From contig NZ_CP097322.1 of NCBI RefSeq assembly GCF_023515955.1, positions 6,620,501 through 6,684,500 on the forward strand: 64,000 nucleotides of DNA, in the 5' to 3' direction. The translations under genes were made by a program, and so were the position numbers. A model generated the notes under the pieces. The model saw nothing but the letters and a program-made list of their open reading frames with translations, searched no databases and was not told the DNA's origin. Below, piece after piece: positions 25,861 to 33,692 of this stretch. Source of the DNA: Streptomyces sp. RerS4 (GTDB taxonomy: Bacteria; Actinomycetota; Actinomycetes; Streptomycetales; Streptomycetaceae). Numbering within the stretch: the stretch's first letter is position 1; every line of letters begins with the position of its first letter.

Positions 25861-26430
25861 ATGGGCGTCGAGAAAAAGCCGACGGGCGGCGGACGGGATG
25901 GTGCGGCGGTGCGCGGACGAGTGGTGGTGGGTACGGGCGGATCCCTCGGAAGCATGACGGCGTTGCACCGGGCAGCCGCGGAAGCACGGGCGCGGGACGC
26001 GGAGCTGTGGGTCGTACTGGCCTGGCAGGCCCCCCTCGGCGGACCGGGTACCCGAGGCGGAGGCGGTGGCACGCCGCTGCTGACGGGCTGCCGCGAGGGG
26101 GCGGTCGCACGCCTGCGGGAGATCCTCCACACCGCCTTCGGCGCCGGCCTGCCCCCGGGCGTGACCCTGGCCGGCCTGACGGTCCGGGGAACCCCCGGCG
26201 CCGCCCTCGTCGACACCGTGCGCGACCCCGGTGACCTGCTCGTCGTCGGTACGGGCTCCCGCGGCCCCCTGCTGCGCGTGCTGCGCCCGTCGGTGGCCCG
26301 GTACTGCCTGGCCCACGCCCCCTGCCCGGTCCTCGCCGTGCCGCCCAGCCCGCTCCAGGCCGACCTGGACGCCGTACGCCGACGCAACGCGTGGCGCCGG
26401 CCGCTGAACGCGGCGGAGCCGGCCAGGTGA
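25861..26430 (+). CDS. Universal stress protein (single UspA domain)
   Basis: 189 residues if ATG 25861 is used; an in-frame GTG at 25909, 5 codons before the conserved VVVGTGGS strand, is equally plausible because neither has a clear ribosome site. RVVVGTGGSLGSMTALHRAAAEAR is the first strand and helix, LWVVLAWQAPL the second, and LLVVGTGSRGPLLRVLRPSVARYCLAHAPCPVLAV the ATP-loop region. In that motif (GxxG-9x-G-S/T) the GS position reads PS, so nucleotide binding may be weakened. Role: stress signalling in the cytoplasm. Confidence 0.85.
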   Translation: MGVEKKPTGGGRDGAAVRGRVVVGTGGSLGSMTALHRAAAEARARDAELWVVLAWQAPLGGPGTRGGGGGTPLLTGCREGAVARLREILHTAFGAGLPPGVTLAGLTVRGTPGAALVDTVRDPGDLLVVGTGSRGPLLRVLRPSVARYCLAHAPCPVLAVPPSPLQADLDAVRRRNAWRRPLNAAEPAR

Positions 26431-26449
26431 CCGCGGGGCCGTGCGGCGC

Positions 26450-26513
26450 GAGGTCAACGCACTGAGAGGTCAACGCACTGAGAGGTCAACGCACCGCGAG
26501 GTCAACGCACCGC
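26450..26513. repeat. Four 16-bp tandem repeats over the 3' end of the methyltransferase gene
   Basis: Units GAGGTCAACGCACTGA (26450-26465, 26466-26481) and GAGGTCAACGCACCGC (26482-26497, 26498-26513). The last unit contains the gene's stop codon (26502-26504, minus strand), so the array looks like tandem duplication of the coding 3' end into the region behind it. Each unit carries its own TGA on the minus strand. Confidence 0.9.
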
Positions 26514-27257
26514 GACCACCACATGGCTGGCGCCGAACTGCCAGACCGTGCCGACGTGCTCGAAGCCCGCCTCGCGCAGGAGGCAGAGGTGGTCGGTGAG
26601 GGTCAGGTCGTTGCCCTCGCAGGGCGGATGGGTGTGGCGGTCGCGGGCGGCGAGCAGGGGCGTCAGCTCCGGATCGGCGCGCACCCCCGACCACCACGAC
26701 TCCCAGTCCTCGTGCGTGTGGGACCGGCGGCGCTCGGCGCGTCGGCGGCCGATGTCGACGGCCAGCTCGTGCACCTTGGGGGAGTCCGGTTCCAGATGGT
26801 CGCCGTTGACGAGGACCCCGCCGGGGCGGATGCGAGCGGCGAGCTCCCGGTAGGTCCGCCTCAGGGCCTCCTCGCCGAGGTAGTGCAGGGCCGTCGTGGA
26901 GACGGCCGCGTCCACCGGCCGGTCCAGCGCGAGCCCGTCGAGCCACCCCGGCTCCCCGATCGAGGCCTCGGCGAAGCGCAGGGCGGCCCCGTGGTGCGCC
27001 CGGCCCAGCTGCAGCAGCAGCGGATCGGCATCGACGCACACGACCTCGGCGGTGGGCATGCGCCGCGCCAGACGGGCGCCCAGCGAGCCCGGCCCGCAGC
27101 CCAGGTCGAGGAACAGGGGGCCCGCATGGCCCTCCGTCACCCGTTCGACCACGTCCGAGATGACCGTGAACCGCTCCTCACGGTCGATCGCGTAGCGCTG
27201 CTGCTGGCGTTCCCAGCGTTCCACCCACCGGCCGGCCGCCACCGTGCCCACGTTCAT
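26502..27257 (-). CDS. Class I SAM-dependent methyltransferase
   Basis: 251 residues from ATG 27257 with an AGGA-type site. The N-terminus GRWVERWERQQQRYAIDREERF is typical of small-molecule methyltransferases. LFLDLGCGPGSLGARLARRM is SAM motif I, VVCVDADPLLLQLGR motif II, and LAARIRPGGVLVNGDHL motif III. The substrate is unknown. It lies 61 bp downstream of the PLP-enzyme operon; between them, AT-rich TGAAAATCATT (27313-27323) resembles an actinobacterial Zur box, so it may be induced when zinc is scarce. Confidence 0.88.
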   Translation of the reverse strand: MNVGTVAAGRWVERWERQQQRYAIDREERFTVISDVVERVTEGHAGPLFLDLGCGPGSLGARLARRMPTAEVVCVDADPLLLQLGRAHHGAALRFAEASIGEPGWLDGLALDRPVDAAVSTTALHYLGEEALRRTYRELAARIRPGGVLVNGDHLEPDSPKVHELAVDIGRRRAERRRSHTHEDWESWWSGVRADPELTPLLAARDRHTHPPCEGNDLTLTDHLCLLREAGFEHVGTVWQFGASHVVVAVR

Positions 27258-27312
27258 GTTCCTGCCCGCTCGTGCTCGTACTCGCGCCGCTCTCGCGGCC
27301 TTGAACTCCACA

Positions 27313-27323
27313 TGAAAATCATT
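27313..27323. promoter_or_regulatory. Zur-box-like sequence upstream of the methyltransferase
   Basis: TGAAAATCATT matches the first 11 bases of the 15-bp palindromic Zur consensus of Streptomyces as I remember it (TGAAAATCATTTTCA); the last four positions do not match. It lies 56 bp upstream of the methyltransferase start. This is the AT-richest patch nearby. Confidence 0.4.
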
Positions 27324-28541
27324 GCAGACTGGCGAGCGTGGTGAGCAGCTTCTCGATCTCCTCACGCGTGTTGTGGACGTGCAGGCTGACCCGGACCGAG
27401 CCGTCCGCCTCCCCCGCGCCCGCCTGGCAGTGGCTGTCGGAGCGCACCATGAATCCGTGGCTGTAGAGGATGAACCCGAGGTCGCGGGAGGGGATCTCGC
27501 GGTGCCGCAACGCCACGATGCTCCGCCGCCGTTGGACCTCGGAGCCCGCCGTCAGGCTGGAGCGGCAGCCGAGCACCTCGTACGCGTCCAGCCGGCTCAG
27601 CCCGTCCGTCAGCCGGGCCGCGAGGGCCACCGTCCACGCCTCGATCCGGTCCGTGCCGGCGGCGTCCAGCCAGTCGAGCGCGGCGGTCAGGCTCGCGATG
27701 CCGACGGTGTTGGGGTGCCCGCCCACCCACCCGGCCGGAACGCCGGCCCCCGCGTCCCCCGGGACCACACGGCGCCGGAGCCGGGCAGCGCCAGGGACTT
27801 GTGTCCGGAGAACACCACGAAGTCCACGTCGAGTTCGGCGACCGAGAACGGCATGTGGCCCACGCTCTGGGCGGCGTCGAGGCAGATCGGGACGTCCGGT
27901 CCGACCACCTCGCGGATGCGGTGCACGTTCATGTCGGCGCCGTAGACGTGGTGGACGTGGGTCGCCGCCACGAACCGGGTACGCGGACCGAGCGAGGTGG
28001 CGAGCGCCGCCGGATCGTAGTCCCCCGAGCTGTCCTGGTAAGGCAGTTCGCGCAACCGGATCCGCACGCCCTGCCGGGCGAGCGACTCCCGCACCTCCCG
28101 CCACGGCGCGAGGTTCGCCTCGTGATCGGCGAACGGGGCGATGATCTCGTCACCGTCGCGGAGCCGGTCCGCCAGCCAGTCCCGGGCGACGGCCCGCAGG
28201 CCCTCGGTCGTGCCGCTGGTGAAGTGCACCGAGGACGACGACCCGGCAGCCGGCTCGCGGTCGCCCAGGAACTCCTTCACCCGCGCGCGGGCCCGCTCCA
28301 CCGCCGCCGTGGTGGCATTGGCCCACGGGTACGAGCCGCGTCCCGCGTTGGCGTTGGAGGTGGTGAGGTACTCCTGTACGGCGTCCAGCACCGCCTGCGG
28401 CTTCTGCGCGGTCGCCGCGCTGTCCAGGTACGCCAACTCCGGGTTCGCCACGATGATCGGGAACTGGGCGCGCAGCGGGCGCTGCCACGACCGCAGCGCC
28501 TCCAGGGTGTCCAGCGGATCGGCCGCGCCCACGTCAATCAC
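27319..28541 (-). pseudogene. Class V aminotransferase / cysteine-desulfurase-like enzyme, frameshifted
   Basis: The N-terminal frame starts at GTG 28541, overlapping the upstream stop. It holds AYLDSAATAQKPQAVLD, FTSGTTEGLRAVAR, LDAAQSVGHM (Asp222) and VVFSGHKSLALPG (Schiff-base Lys248). After AFRPGG the homology moves to the -1 frame (GWVGGHPNTVGIASLTAALDWL ... SRDLGFILYSHGFMVRSDSHCQ) and ends at 27319. One missing base near 27730, inside a perfect G-quadruplex-type motif (27718-27732), explains it. The gene is either a recent pseudogene, a sequencing error or a programmed frameshift. Intact, it would make an about 407-residue PLP enzyme, the third of a three-gene PLP cluster. Confidence 0.85.
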
Positions 28542-29853
28542 GCACCAGCGGGGCGCCCGCGTCCCGCCACGCGATGATCCCGCCCGCGAGGCTGCGCACG
28601 TCGGGATGGCCCATCCGGGTCAACAGGGCGGCGTAGCGCGCCGACTGCTCGCCGACCGGGCACGCCAGCAGGACCGGCTGCCGCTTGCCGAACGGGAGCC
28701 CGCCCCTGACCAGTTCGTCGAAGAGCTCGTCCACGATGTTCACCGACCCGTCGATGTGCAGCGCGGCGTAGGCGAAGGAGCTGCGCAGGTCGATCACCAA
28801 CGGGCGCTCCGCCGCGAGCCACTTGCGCGCGTCCGGCACCTCGATGACCTGGGCCGCCCGTACCTCGGCGTCGGTGAGTGTGGCCACGGAGTTCCGCGCG
28901 GGCGGCCGGCCCAGCAGCTCCGGTCGGCGTTGCTTCACGTAGCCGAGGTAGCTCTCCACCCGGTCGCAGACGATGAAGACGGCCGTCCTGCGCTCCGTCA
29001 ACTCGCCGTCGAGCGGCCGTAGATGGCGGACCGCGCCCTGGTAGGCGGCGCCGCCGGTCGGGCCGGCGAGGATGCCGCAGCGGCGGACGAGGGTGAGCAT
29101 GCCGTCGATGGCGTCGTCGGCGCCGACCGACTCGATCGCGTCGTACGTCCCCGGGTCGAAGAGGCCGACCTCGTGGACCTCGTCGATGTTGCGGATCCCC
29201 GGGATGAAGTCCGACTTCTCACCCACCAGCCCGATCACCCGGACGGCCGGGTCGTGGGCGCGCAGGGCGCGGGCCACGCCGGTGGACGAACCCGCCGTGC
29301 CGACGCACGCGAGGAACCAGTCCGGGGCCCGGCCGTCGAGGTCCGCCACGATTTCCGGGCCCGTGCCCGTCGCGTGTGCCTCGGTGTTGAGCGCGTTGAA
29401 GTACTGGTCGGTGTGCAGGTGGGCACTGCCGGACTCGTTCAGCCTCTGGTGGAAGAGGGTCAGCGGGTCCTCGGTGTCCGTCGGGTCCAGACATTCGCTG
29501 CGGCCCGGCAGCTCCTCGATCTCGGCGCCCAACAGCAGGAGAAGGTCCTTGACCTCCGGGATGCGCATGCGGTTCGTGACGCTCTTGAACGACAGCCCGT
29601 GCATACCGGCGATCACGGCCAGCGCCTTCGCGGTGTTGCCGCTGGACAGCTCGACGATCGTCTCACCGCGCTCCCGGGCACCGGCCAGGCCGGAGCGGGC
29701 CATGTTCCACGCGGCGCGGTCCTTGACCGAGCCGAAGGGGTTGAGCATCTCCAACTTCGCGTAGAGGTCGATGTGGCGCAGGCCGTGGACTTCCGGATCG
29801 ATGCGGACCAGCGGGGTGTTGCCGATGGCCTCGGTGATGCTGTCGTACCTCAT
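28534..29853 (-). CDS. Cysteine synthase-like PLP enzyme with C-terminal rhodanese domain
   Basis: 439 residues from ATG 29853, overlapping the upstream gene by 4 bp. The N-terminal 320 residues are a fold-II beta-replacement enzyme: GNTPLVRI, NPFGSVKDRAAWNM (Lys44), ELSSGNTAKALAVIAGMHG (phosphate/substrate loop; canonical TSGNTG is altered) and VGTAGSSTGVARAL. The C-terminal 110 residues are a rhodanese: VIDLRSSFAYAALHIDGSVNI and LLACPVGEQSARYAALL, with the persulfide Cys at 398. The fusion suggests that sulfur is delivered to, or taken from, the beta-carbon product. Its neighbours are a Y4yA decarboxylase and a desulfurase-like enzyme. Confidence 0.88.
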   Translation of the reverse strand: MRYDSITEAIGNTPLVRIDPEVHGLRHIDLYAKLEMLNPFGSVKDRAAWNMARSGLAGARERGETIVELSSGNTAKALAVIAGMHGLSFKSVTNRMRIPEVKDLLLLLGAEIEELPGRSECLDPTDTEDPLTLFHQRLNESGSAHLHTDQYFNALNTEAHATGTGPEIVADLDGRAPDWFLACVGTAGSSTGVARALRAHDPAVRVIGLVGEKSDFIPGIRNIDEVHEVGLFDPGTYDAIESVGADDAIDGMLTLVRRCGILAGPTGGAAYQGAVRHLRPLDGELTERRTAVFIVCDRVESYLGYVKQRRPELLGRPPARNSVATLTDAEVRAAQVIEVPDARKWLAAERPLVIDLRSSFAYAALHIDGSVNIVDELFDELVRGGLPFGKRQPVLLACPVGEQSARYAALLTRMGHPDVRSLAGGIIAWRDAGAPLVRD

Positions 29854-31358
29854 GCCCGTCCCCCCGAATCGGTGATCGGCCCATGCTCCTCGAAGGGCCC
29901 GTGCTCCTCGATCGGCCAGTACTCCTCGTCCAGGCACCAGCGCCAGGCGCCCCCGCTTCCTTGGCGCTGATGGACCGCCACCTTGCGGGCCACCGGCTGT
30001 TGTTGTGCGTGAGTGGCGCCGAAGTCCATGCAGTACCCGGCGGTGTTGGGAAAGGCCAGCAGGTCACCCGGGCGCGGCGGCCGGGGCAGGAACACCGTTC
30101 TGCGGGTGATCAGGTCGGCCTCCAGACAGAGGTTGCCCATCAGGTGGACCCCGACCGGTTCCTGCGGGCCGACGCCTTCGCCGGCGCGGGGGAGGAGTAC
30201 GGGGTCCATGAGGATGCCGTGGTCTTCCAGGGCGACGTCGTTCGCGTTCATGGCGAGGCGTACGAGCGCCGGGCCCGCGTCCGTGCGGCGTACCTCCAGG
30301 ACCCGGGCGAGGGAGACGCCGCACTGGTCGGCCAGGGCCCGGCCCGGCTCGGTGTGCAGGTCGTAGAGGCTCTCCAGCAGCAGCGTGCCCAGCGGGCGGC
30401 CCAGGGTGGGGGCCGGGCGGGACAGCAACTCGTCGAGGTAGGCGGCGCCGGCGACCGGGCGGTGCGCCGGGTAGAGGCTCAGGGCGCCGCGCAGCGTACC
30501 GCCCTCGGCGTGCAGCCCGTAGCCGTGCCCGCCCCAGGTCAGCGGCGGGCGCCGGCCGAGCACGGCGGCGGTGAGTTCACTCGTGTAACGCTCCCACTGG
30601 GCGGCGTGGGCGAGATAGTTGACACCGAAGCCGCCGCCGATGTCGACGGCGCGCGGCTGGAACCCCCGTAGTCGCAGGTCGTCCATGGCGCGCAGACAGC
30701 CTTCGAGGGCGATGGCCTTCTCGTCCGGGCTCGTGGTGTCGAGGTGGTAGGCGACGCCGACCGGTTCGATCGCGTCCCGGTGGCGTTCGAGCAGGTCCAG
30801 GAGCGGCGCCAGGGCCTTCACGGACGTACCGAAGCGGCTCCTGCGCGACAGCATCCTGGGCCCCGAGGTCTCGAACTCCGACAACCGGAGCAACACGTGT
30901 AACCGGGGCAGGCCGTAGCGGCGTACGAGGCCCGCCGCGGCCTCCAGCTCACCGGGGCCGTCGGCGCTCACCGTGACCCCCGACCGCGCGGCGAGCCACA
31001 GGAAAGCCGGATCCTTCGGGCCGGTCGCCACGATCCGGTCGGCGGTGAAGCCGTCCCCGAGCGCGTGGCGCAGCTCGCCGACGGAGGCGACGTCGACGGC
31101 GGCGTCCGTGGTGGTCAGGCGCCGGACGAGGGAGCGGGAACGGTTGGCCTTGTGGGCGAAGAAGACCTGCCCGCCGAGGTGGTGGCGGCGGTAGACGGAC
31201 CGGAAGCCCTCGGCGTTCTCCGCGATCTGGTCGGGGAGCAGGACGCCCAGGGGCGAGCCGAGGGCGTCCACGAGCAGGTGCAGGAACGACGCCGAACTCA
31301 GGAGCGCCGCGAGGCGCGGTGCCAACCGCGGTTCCAGGTACAGGGGGGCGGTGCTCAT
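29850..31358 (-). CDS. Y4yA family PLP-dependent decarboxylase
   Basis: 502 residues from ATG 31358 with GGAGGAG upstream. It is a fold-III (alanine racemase/DAP-decarboxylase-like) enzyme: GVLLPDQIAENAEGFRSVY, VFFAHKANRS with PLP Lys70, VAYHLDTTSPDEKAIALE, VDIGGGFGVNY, LLLESLYDLHTEPGRALADQ and LMGNLCLEADLITRR. This matches the group named after rhizobial Y4yA. The extreme C-terminus has a duplicated acidic motif (PIEEHGPFEEHGPI). It is the first gene of a tightly overlapped trio with the CysK-rhodanese and class V enzymes, so their products probably act on one amino-acid-derived intermediate. The product is unknown. Confidence 0.87.
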   Translation of the reverse strand: MSTAPLYLEPRLAPRLAALLSSASFLHLLVDALGSPLGVLLPDQIAENAEGFRSVYRRHHLGGQVFFAHKANRSRSLVRRLTTTDAAVDVASVGELRHALGDGFTADRIVATGPKDPAFLWLAARSGVTVSADGPGELEAAAGLVRRYGLPRLHVLLRLSEFETSGPRMLSRRSRFGTSVKALAPLLDLLERHRDAIEPVGVAYHLDTTSPDEKAIALEGCLRAMDDLRLRGFQPRAVDIGGGFGVNYLAHAAQWERYTSELTAAVLGRRPPLTWGGHGYGLHAEGGTLRGALSLYPAHRPVAGAAYLDELLSRPAPTLGRPLGTLLLESLYDLHTEPGRALADQCGVSLARVLEVRRTDAGPALVRLAMNANDVALEDHGILMDPVLLPRAGEGVGPQEPVGVHLMGNLCLEADLITRRTVFLPRPPRPGDLLAFPNTAGYCMDFGATHAQQQPVARKVAVHQRQGSGGAWRWCLDEEYWPIEEHGPFEEHGPITDSGGRA

Positions 31359-31477
31359 TCCCAGCTGCTCCTCCCGCGAGCCGATCATAAGACGTTATCC
31401 ATCGCGGGCCTGTTTATGCCCTACCGGCCCGGTTTGTACGCGGGACGGCGGGAGATGACCGAAACGCGGCGGGCCCG

Positions 31478-32047
31478 TCAGAGGGCGAGGAACATGAGGA
31501 TCTCGTCGCGGTCCTCGCCGGGCGCCACCCGCAGCGCGCCGGGCCACCGCCCGATCTCGCGCCAGCCCAGGCCCTCGTAGAACTTCTCCAGCCCCAGGCC
31601 CGCCCGTGCGCTGAGGTGCAGTTGTTCCAGCTCCATGTCCTGGCGGGCGAGATCACGGACCCGGTGCATCAGCGCCGCACCGATGCCGCGTCCGCGGAAG
31701 TCCGGATGGGTCTGAACGTGGTTGACCTCGCCGCAGTGTGCCGTGAGGGGGTGCGGATTGCGGCTCAGAACCAGCCACCCGGCGAACCGCCCGTCGACGG
31801 TCGCGATCAGCAGACGGCTCCGCCCGGGATCGAGCCCGTCGACGATGAGCCCCGCGACCCGGTCTCCCTGCTCGGTGCTCACCGGCGGCATCGGGAAACC
31901 GCCGTGGATGACGGCACCCCCCGCGTTGATCACCCTGATCCAGCAGTCGACCAGCCGGCTCCGCAGCTCCGCCGACATCTCCTGCGGCCGACTGATCTCC
32001 AGGAAGCCGATCGGCGACCGACGACCGCTCGCGCTCTGCGTCCTCAC
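31478..32047 (-). CDS. GNAT family N-acetyltransferase
   Basis: 189 residues from a GTG at 32047; the ribosome site is weak. LLIATVDGRFAGWLVL, then CGEVNHVQTHPDFRGRGIGAALMHRVRDLAR is the acetyl-CoA pyrophosphate-binding motif (Q/RxxGxG/A as RGRGIG), followed by LEQLHLSARAGLGLEKFYEGLGWREIGRWPGA. The substrate is unknown. It lies 119 bp upstream of the Y4yA gene in the same direction; the gap is AT-richer than its surroundings and probably holds the promoter of the PLP operon (TATGAT on the minus strand at 31384-31389). Confidence 0.87.
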   Translation of the reverse strand: MRTQSASGRRSPIGFLEISRPQEMSAELRSRLVDCWIRVINAGGAVIHGGFPMPPVSTEQGDRVAGLIVDGLDPGRSRLLIATVDGRFAGWLVLSRNPHPLTAHCGEVNHVQTHPDFRGRGIGAALMHRVRDLARQDMELEQLHLSARAGLGLEKFYEGLGWREIGRWPGALRVAPGEDRDEILMFLAL

Positions 32048-32105
32048 GGACCCCAGCGTGCCAGAAGGCGCCCCACCACACCGCTCAACCGGCCGTGTCG
32101 CCCGC

Positions 32106-32774
32106 TCACGGGTGGGGGTCGGGGCCCGGGACGGCCGGGGTCAATGCGACCCAGGGGTTGGGCAGTTCGCCGGTCACCGGGCCCGCGACCGCCGCGCCGC
32201 GCTCGTGCGCGGTGCGGACGGCGAGGGGAACCAGGGCTTCGGGCACCCCGTAGACGAGGTGACAGAAGCGGTCCGGCGGGTGCCGGGCCGTCCACGCCGG
32301 ACGGGTGAACGCCGAGACGTACGTCGACCAGTGCCCCTCGAAGGTGACGGTCAGGTCGGCGAGGCGCACGTAGCCGGCCACCGGGTGCACCCCCGGGTTC
32401 AACACCACTGCCGTCGCCCCGAGTCGGCGCAGCGAGCGGACCAACCGGCGGCAGCCGGGCAGCTCCTGCCGCGTCGCCGGCGCCCGGTCCAGGAAGCAGC
32501 CGTCGACCGCGTACCACTCCCGGTAGCGGCACATCTCGTGGATCAACTCGGCCTGGCCGCGCGTTCCGTAGTCGGTGTCCACGTAGGCGAGCAGCCGGGC
32601 GCCGGCCGTCCGCAGCGCCGCTGCCGCCGCCGCGAACGCCGGATCCGGGCGGCTGCCCGGCCCGTTCGCCGGGTTGAGCACCACCCCGTAGATCGCGGCG
32701 GCGCCCGTGATCAGCCGGTGCCAGGCACCCGGATCCTCGACGGGGTGGACGTACAACGGAACGAGCAGGCTCAT
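32106..32774 (-). CDS. Spherulin 4-like (Sph3/GH135-type) glycoside hydrolase
   Basis: 222 residues from ATG 32774, overlapping the upstream epimerase by 4 bp. LLVPLYVHPVEDPGAWHRLI, YGVVLNPANGPGSRPDPAF, LLAYVDTDYGTRG, MCRYREWYAVDGCFLDRAP and VVLNPGVHPVAGYVRLADLTVTFEG are the conserved blocks of the spherulation-specific family 4, whose fungal member Sph3 (GH135) cuts galactosaminogalactan. The acidic residues of AYVDTDY and GCFLD are candidate catalytic groups. No signal peptide is visible, which is odd for a matrix hydrolase. It is last in the exopolysaccharide operon. Confidence 0.85.
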   Translation of the reverse strand: MSLLVPLYVHPVEDPGAWHRLITGAAAIYGVVLNPANGPGSRPDPAFAAAAAALRTAGARLLAYVDTDYGTRGQAELIHEMCRYREWYAVDGCFLDRAPATRQELPGCRRLVRSLRRLGATAVVLNPGVHPVAGYVRLADLTVTFEGHWSTYVSAFTRPAWTARHPPDRFCHLVYGVPEALVPLAVRTAHERGAAVAGPVTGELPNPWVALTPAVPGPDPHP

Positions 32775-33685
32775 GGCGTCCCGGTCCCGGATCCTCCCGC
32801 GGCGCTCGCCGCCCACAGCGCGGCGAGCGTCTCGCCGAGCCCGTGGGTCGGGCGCCAGCCGAGGGCCTCGGCGGCGGCGGTGATGTCGGAGCACTGCCAG
32901 GACACGTGGGCCGAACGGGCCGACCCGCCCGCGTCCTCCTCGATCCGCCCCCGGAACCCCGCCCGCCCGGCCAACTCCCGTACCAGTTCCCGTACGGGGA
33001 CGGCGCGGCCGGCGCCGATGTTCAGTACGGGCGGCAGCGGACCGGGCGCCGTCACCGCGAGCGCCACCGCGTGCGCGACGTCGCGTACGTCCACGAAGTC
33101 GCGGTGGGCGGACAGGTCGCCCAGCCGCAGCACCGCCGCCGGATCGGTGCCGGCCTCGCGGAGCAGGGCGGCGATCCGGCCGGGCAGCCCGGTGCGGGGA
33201 GCGCCGGGCCCCACCGGATTGCCCACCCGCAGGACCACGCCGTCCAGCCCGGAGGAGGCCACCGCGACCGTACCGGCCAGCTTCGTCGCGCCGTACGGGG
33301 CGACCGGGCGGGTGGCGGCCCACTCCGCCACGGGGGTGTCCGGTTCACCCGGCCCGTATTCGGCGGCCGAACCCAGGTGGACCAGGCGGGCGGAGGGCGC
33401 CGCATCGCGCAGGGCGGCGCACAGCACGGCGGGGCCGCGGGCGTTGACCTCGGCGAGCGTGACGGCGTCCCCGCTGGTCGAGCCCGCGCAGTTGACGACC
33501 GCGTCGGGCGCCGCCGCGGCCAGGGTGTGCGCCAGCCGCTCGGGCGGGTCGGTGGCGAGGTCGACGGCGAAGTCGGCGTCGGGCGAGCGACCGGCGTCGA
33601 ACACCCGCGCGCCCGGTAGGGCGCGCAGGCGGTCGTCGACGTGCGCGCCCAGGTAGCCGGTACGGCCCAGGACGAGAATGCGCAT
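32771..33685 (-). CDS. NAD-dependent epimerase/dehydratase (nucleotide-sugar SDR)
   Basis: 304 residues. MRILVLGRTGYLGAHVDD is the Rossmann glycine motif; VVNCAGSTSGDAV, LVHLGSAAEYGPGEP and PYGATKLAG (YxxxK) complete the extended-SDR active site. DFVDVRDVAHAVALAVT and VLNIGAGRAVPVRELV match RmlD/GalE-type nucleotide-sugar enzymes. It should act on a UDP-, dTDP- or GDP-sugar that feeds the polysaccharide. It follows the nucleotidyltransferase by 7 bp and overlaps the spherulin gene, so it belongs to the same transcript. Confidence 0.87.
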   Translation of the reverse strand: MRILVLGRTGYLGAHVDDRLRALPGARVFDAGRSPDADFAVDLATDPPERLAHTLAAAAPDAVVNCAGSTSGDAVTLAEVNARGPAVLCAALRDAAPSARLVHLGSAAEYGPGEPDTPVAEWAATRPVAPYGATKLAGTVAVASSGLDGVVLRVGNPVGPGAPRTGLPGRIAALLREAGTDPAAVLRLGDLSAHRDFVDVRDVAHAVALAVTAPGPLPPVLNIGAGRAVPVRELVRELAGRAGFRGRIEEDAGGSARSAHVSWQCSDITAAAEALGWRPTHGLGETLAALWAASAAGGSGTGTP

Positions 33686-33692
33686 GACGTAC

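Noticed and set aside
26450..26513. Start of a CRISPR array.
   Set aside because: The 16-bp units are contiguous with no spacers, and no cas genes are in the window.
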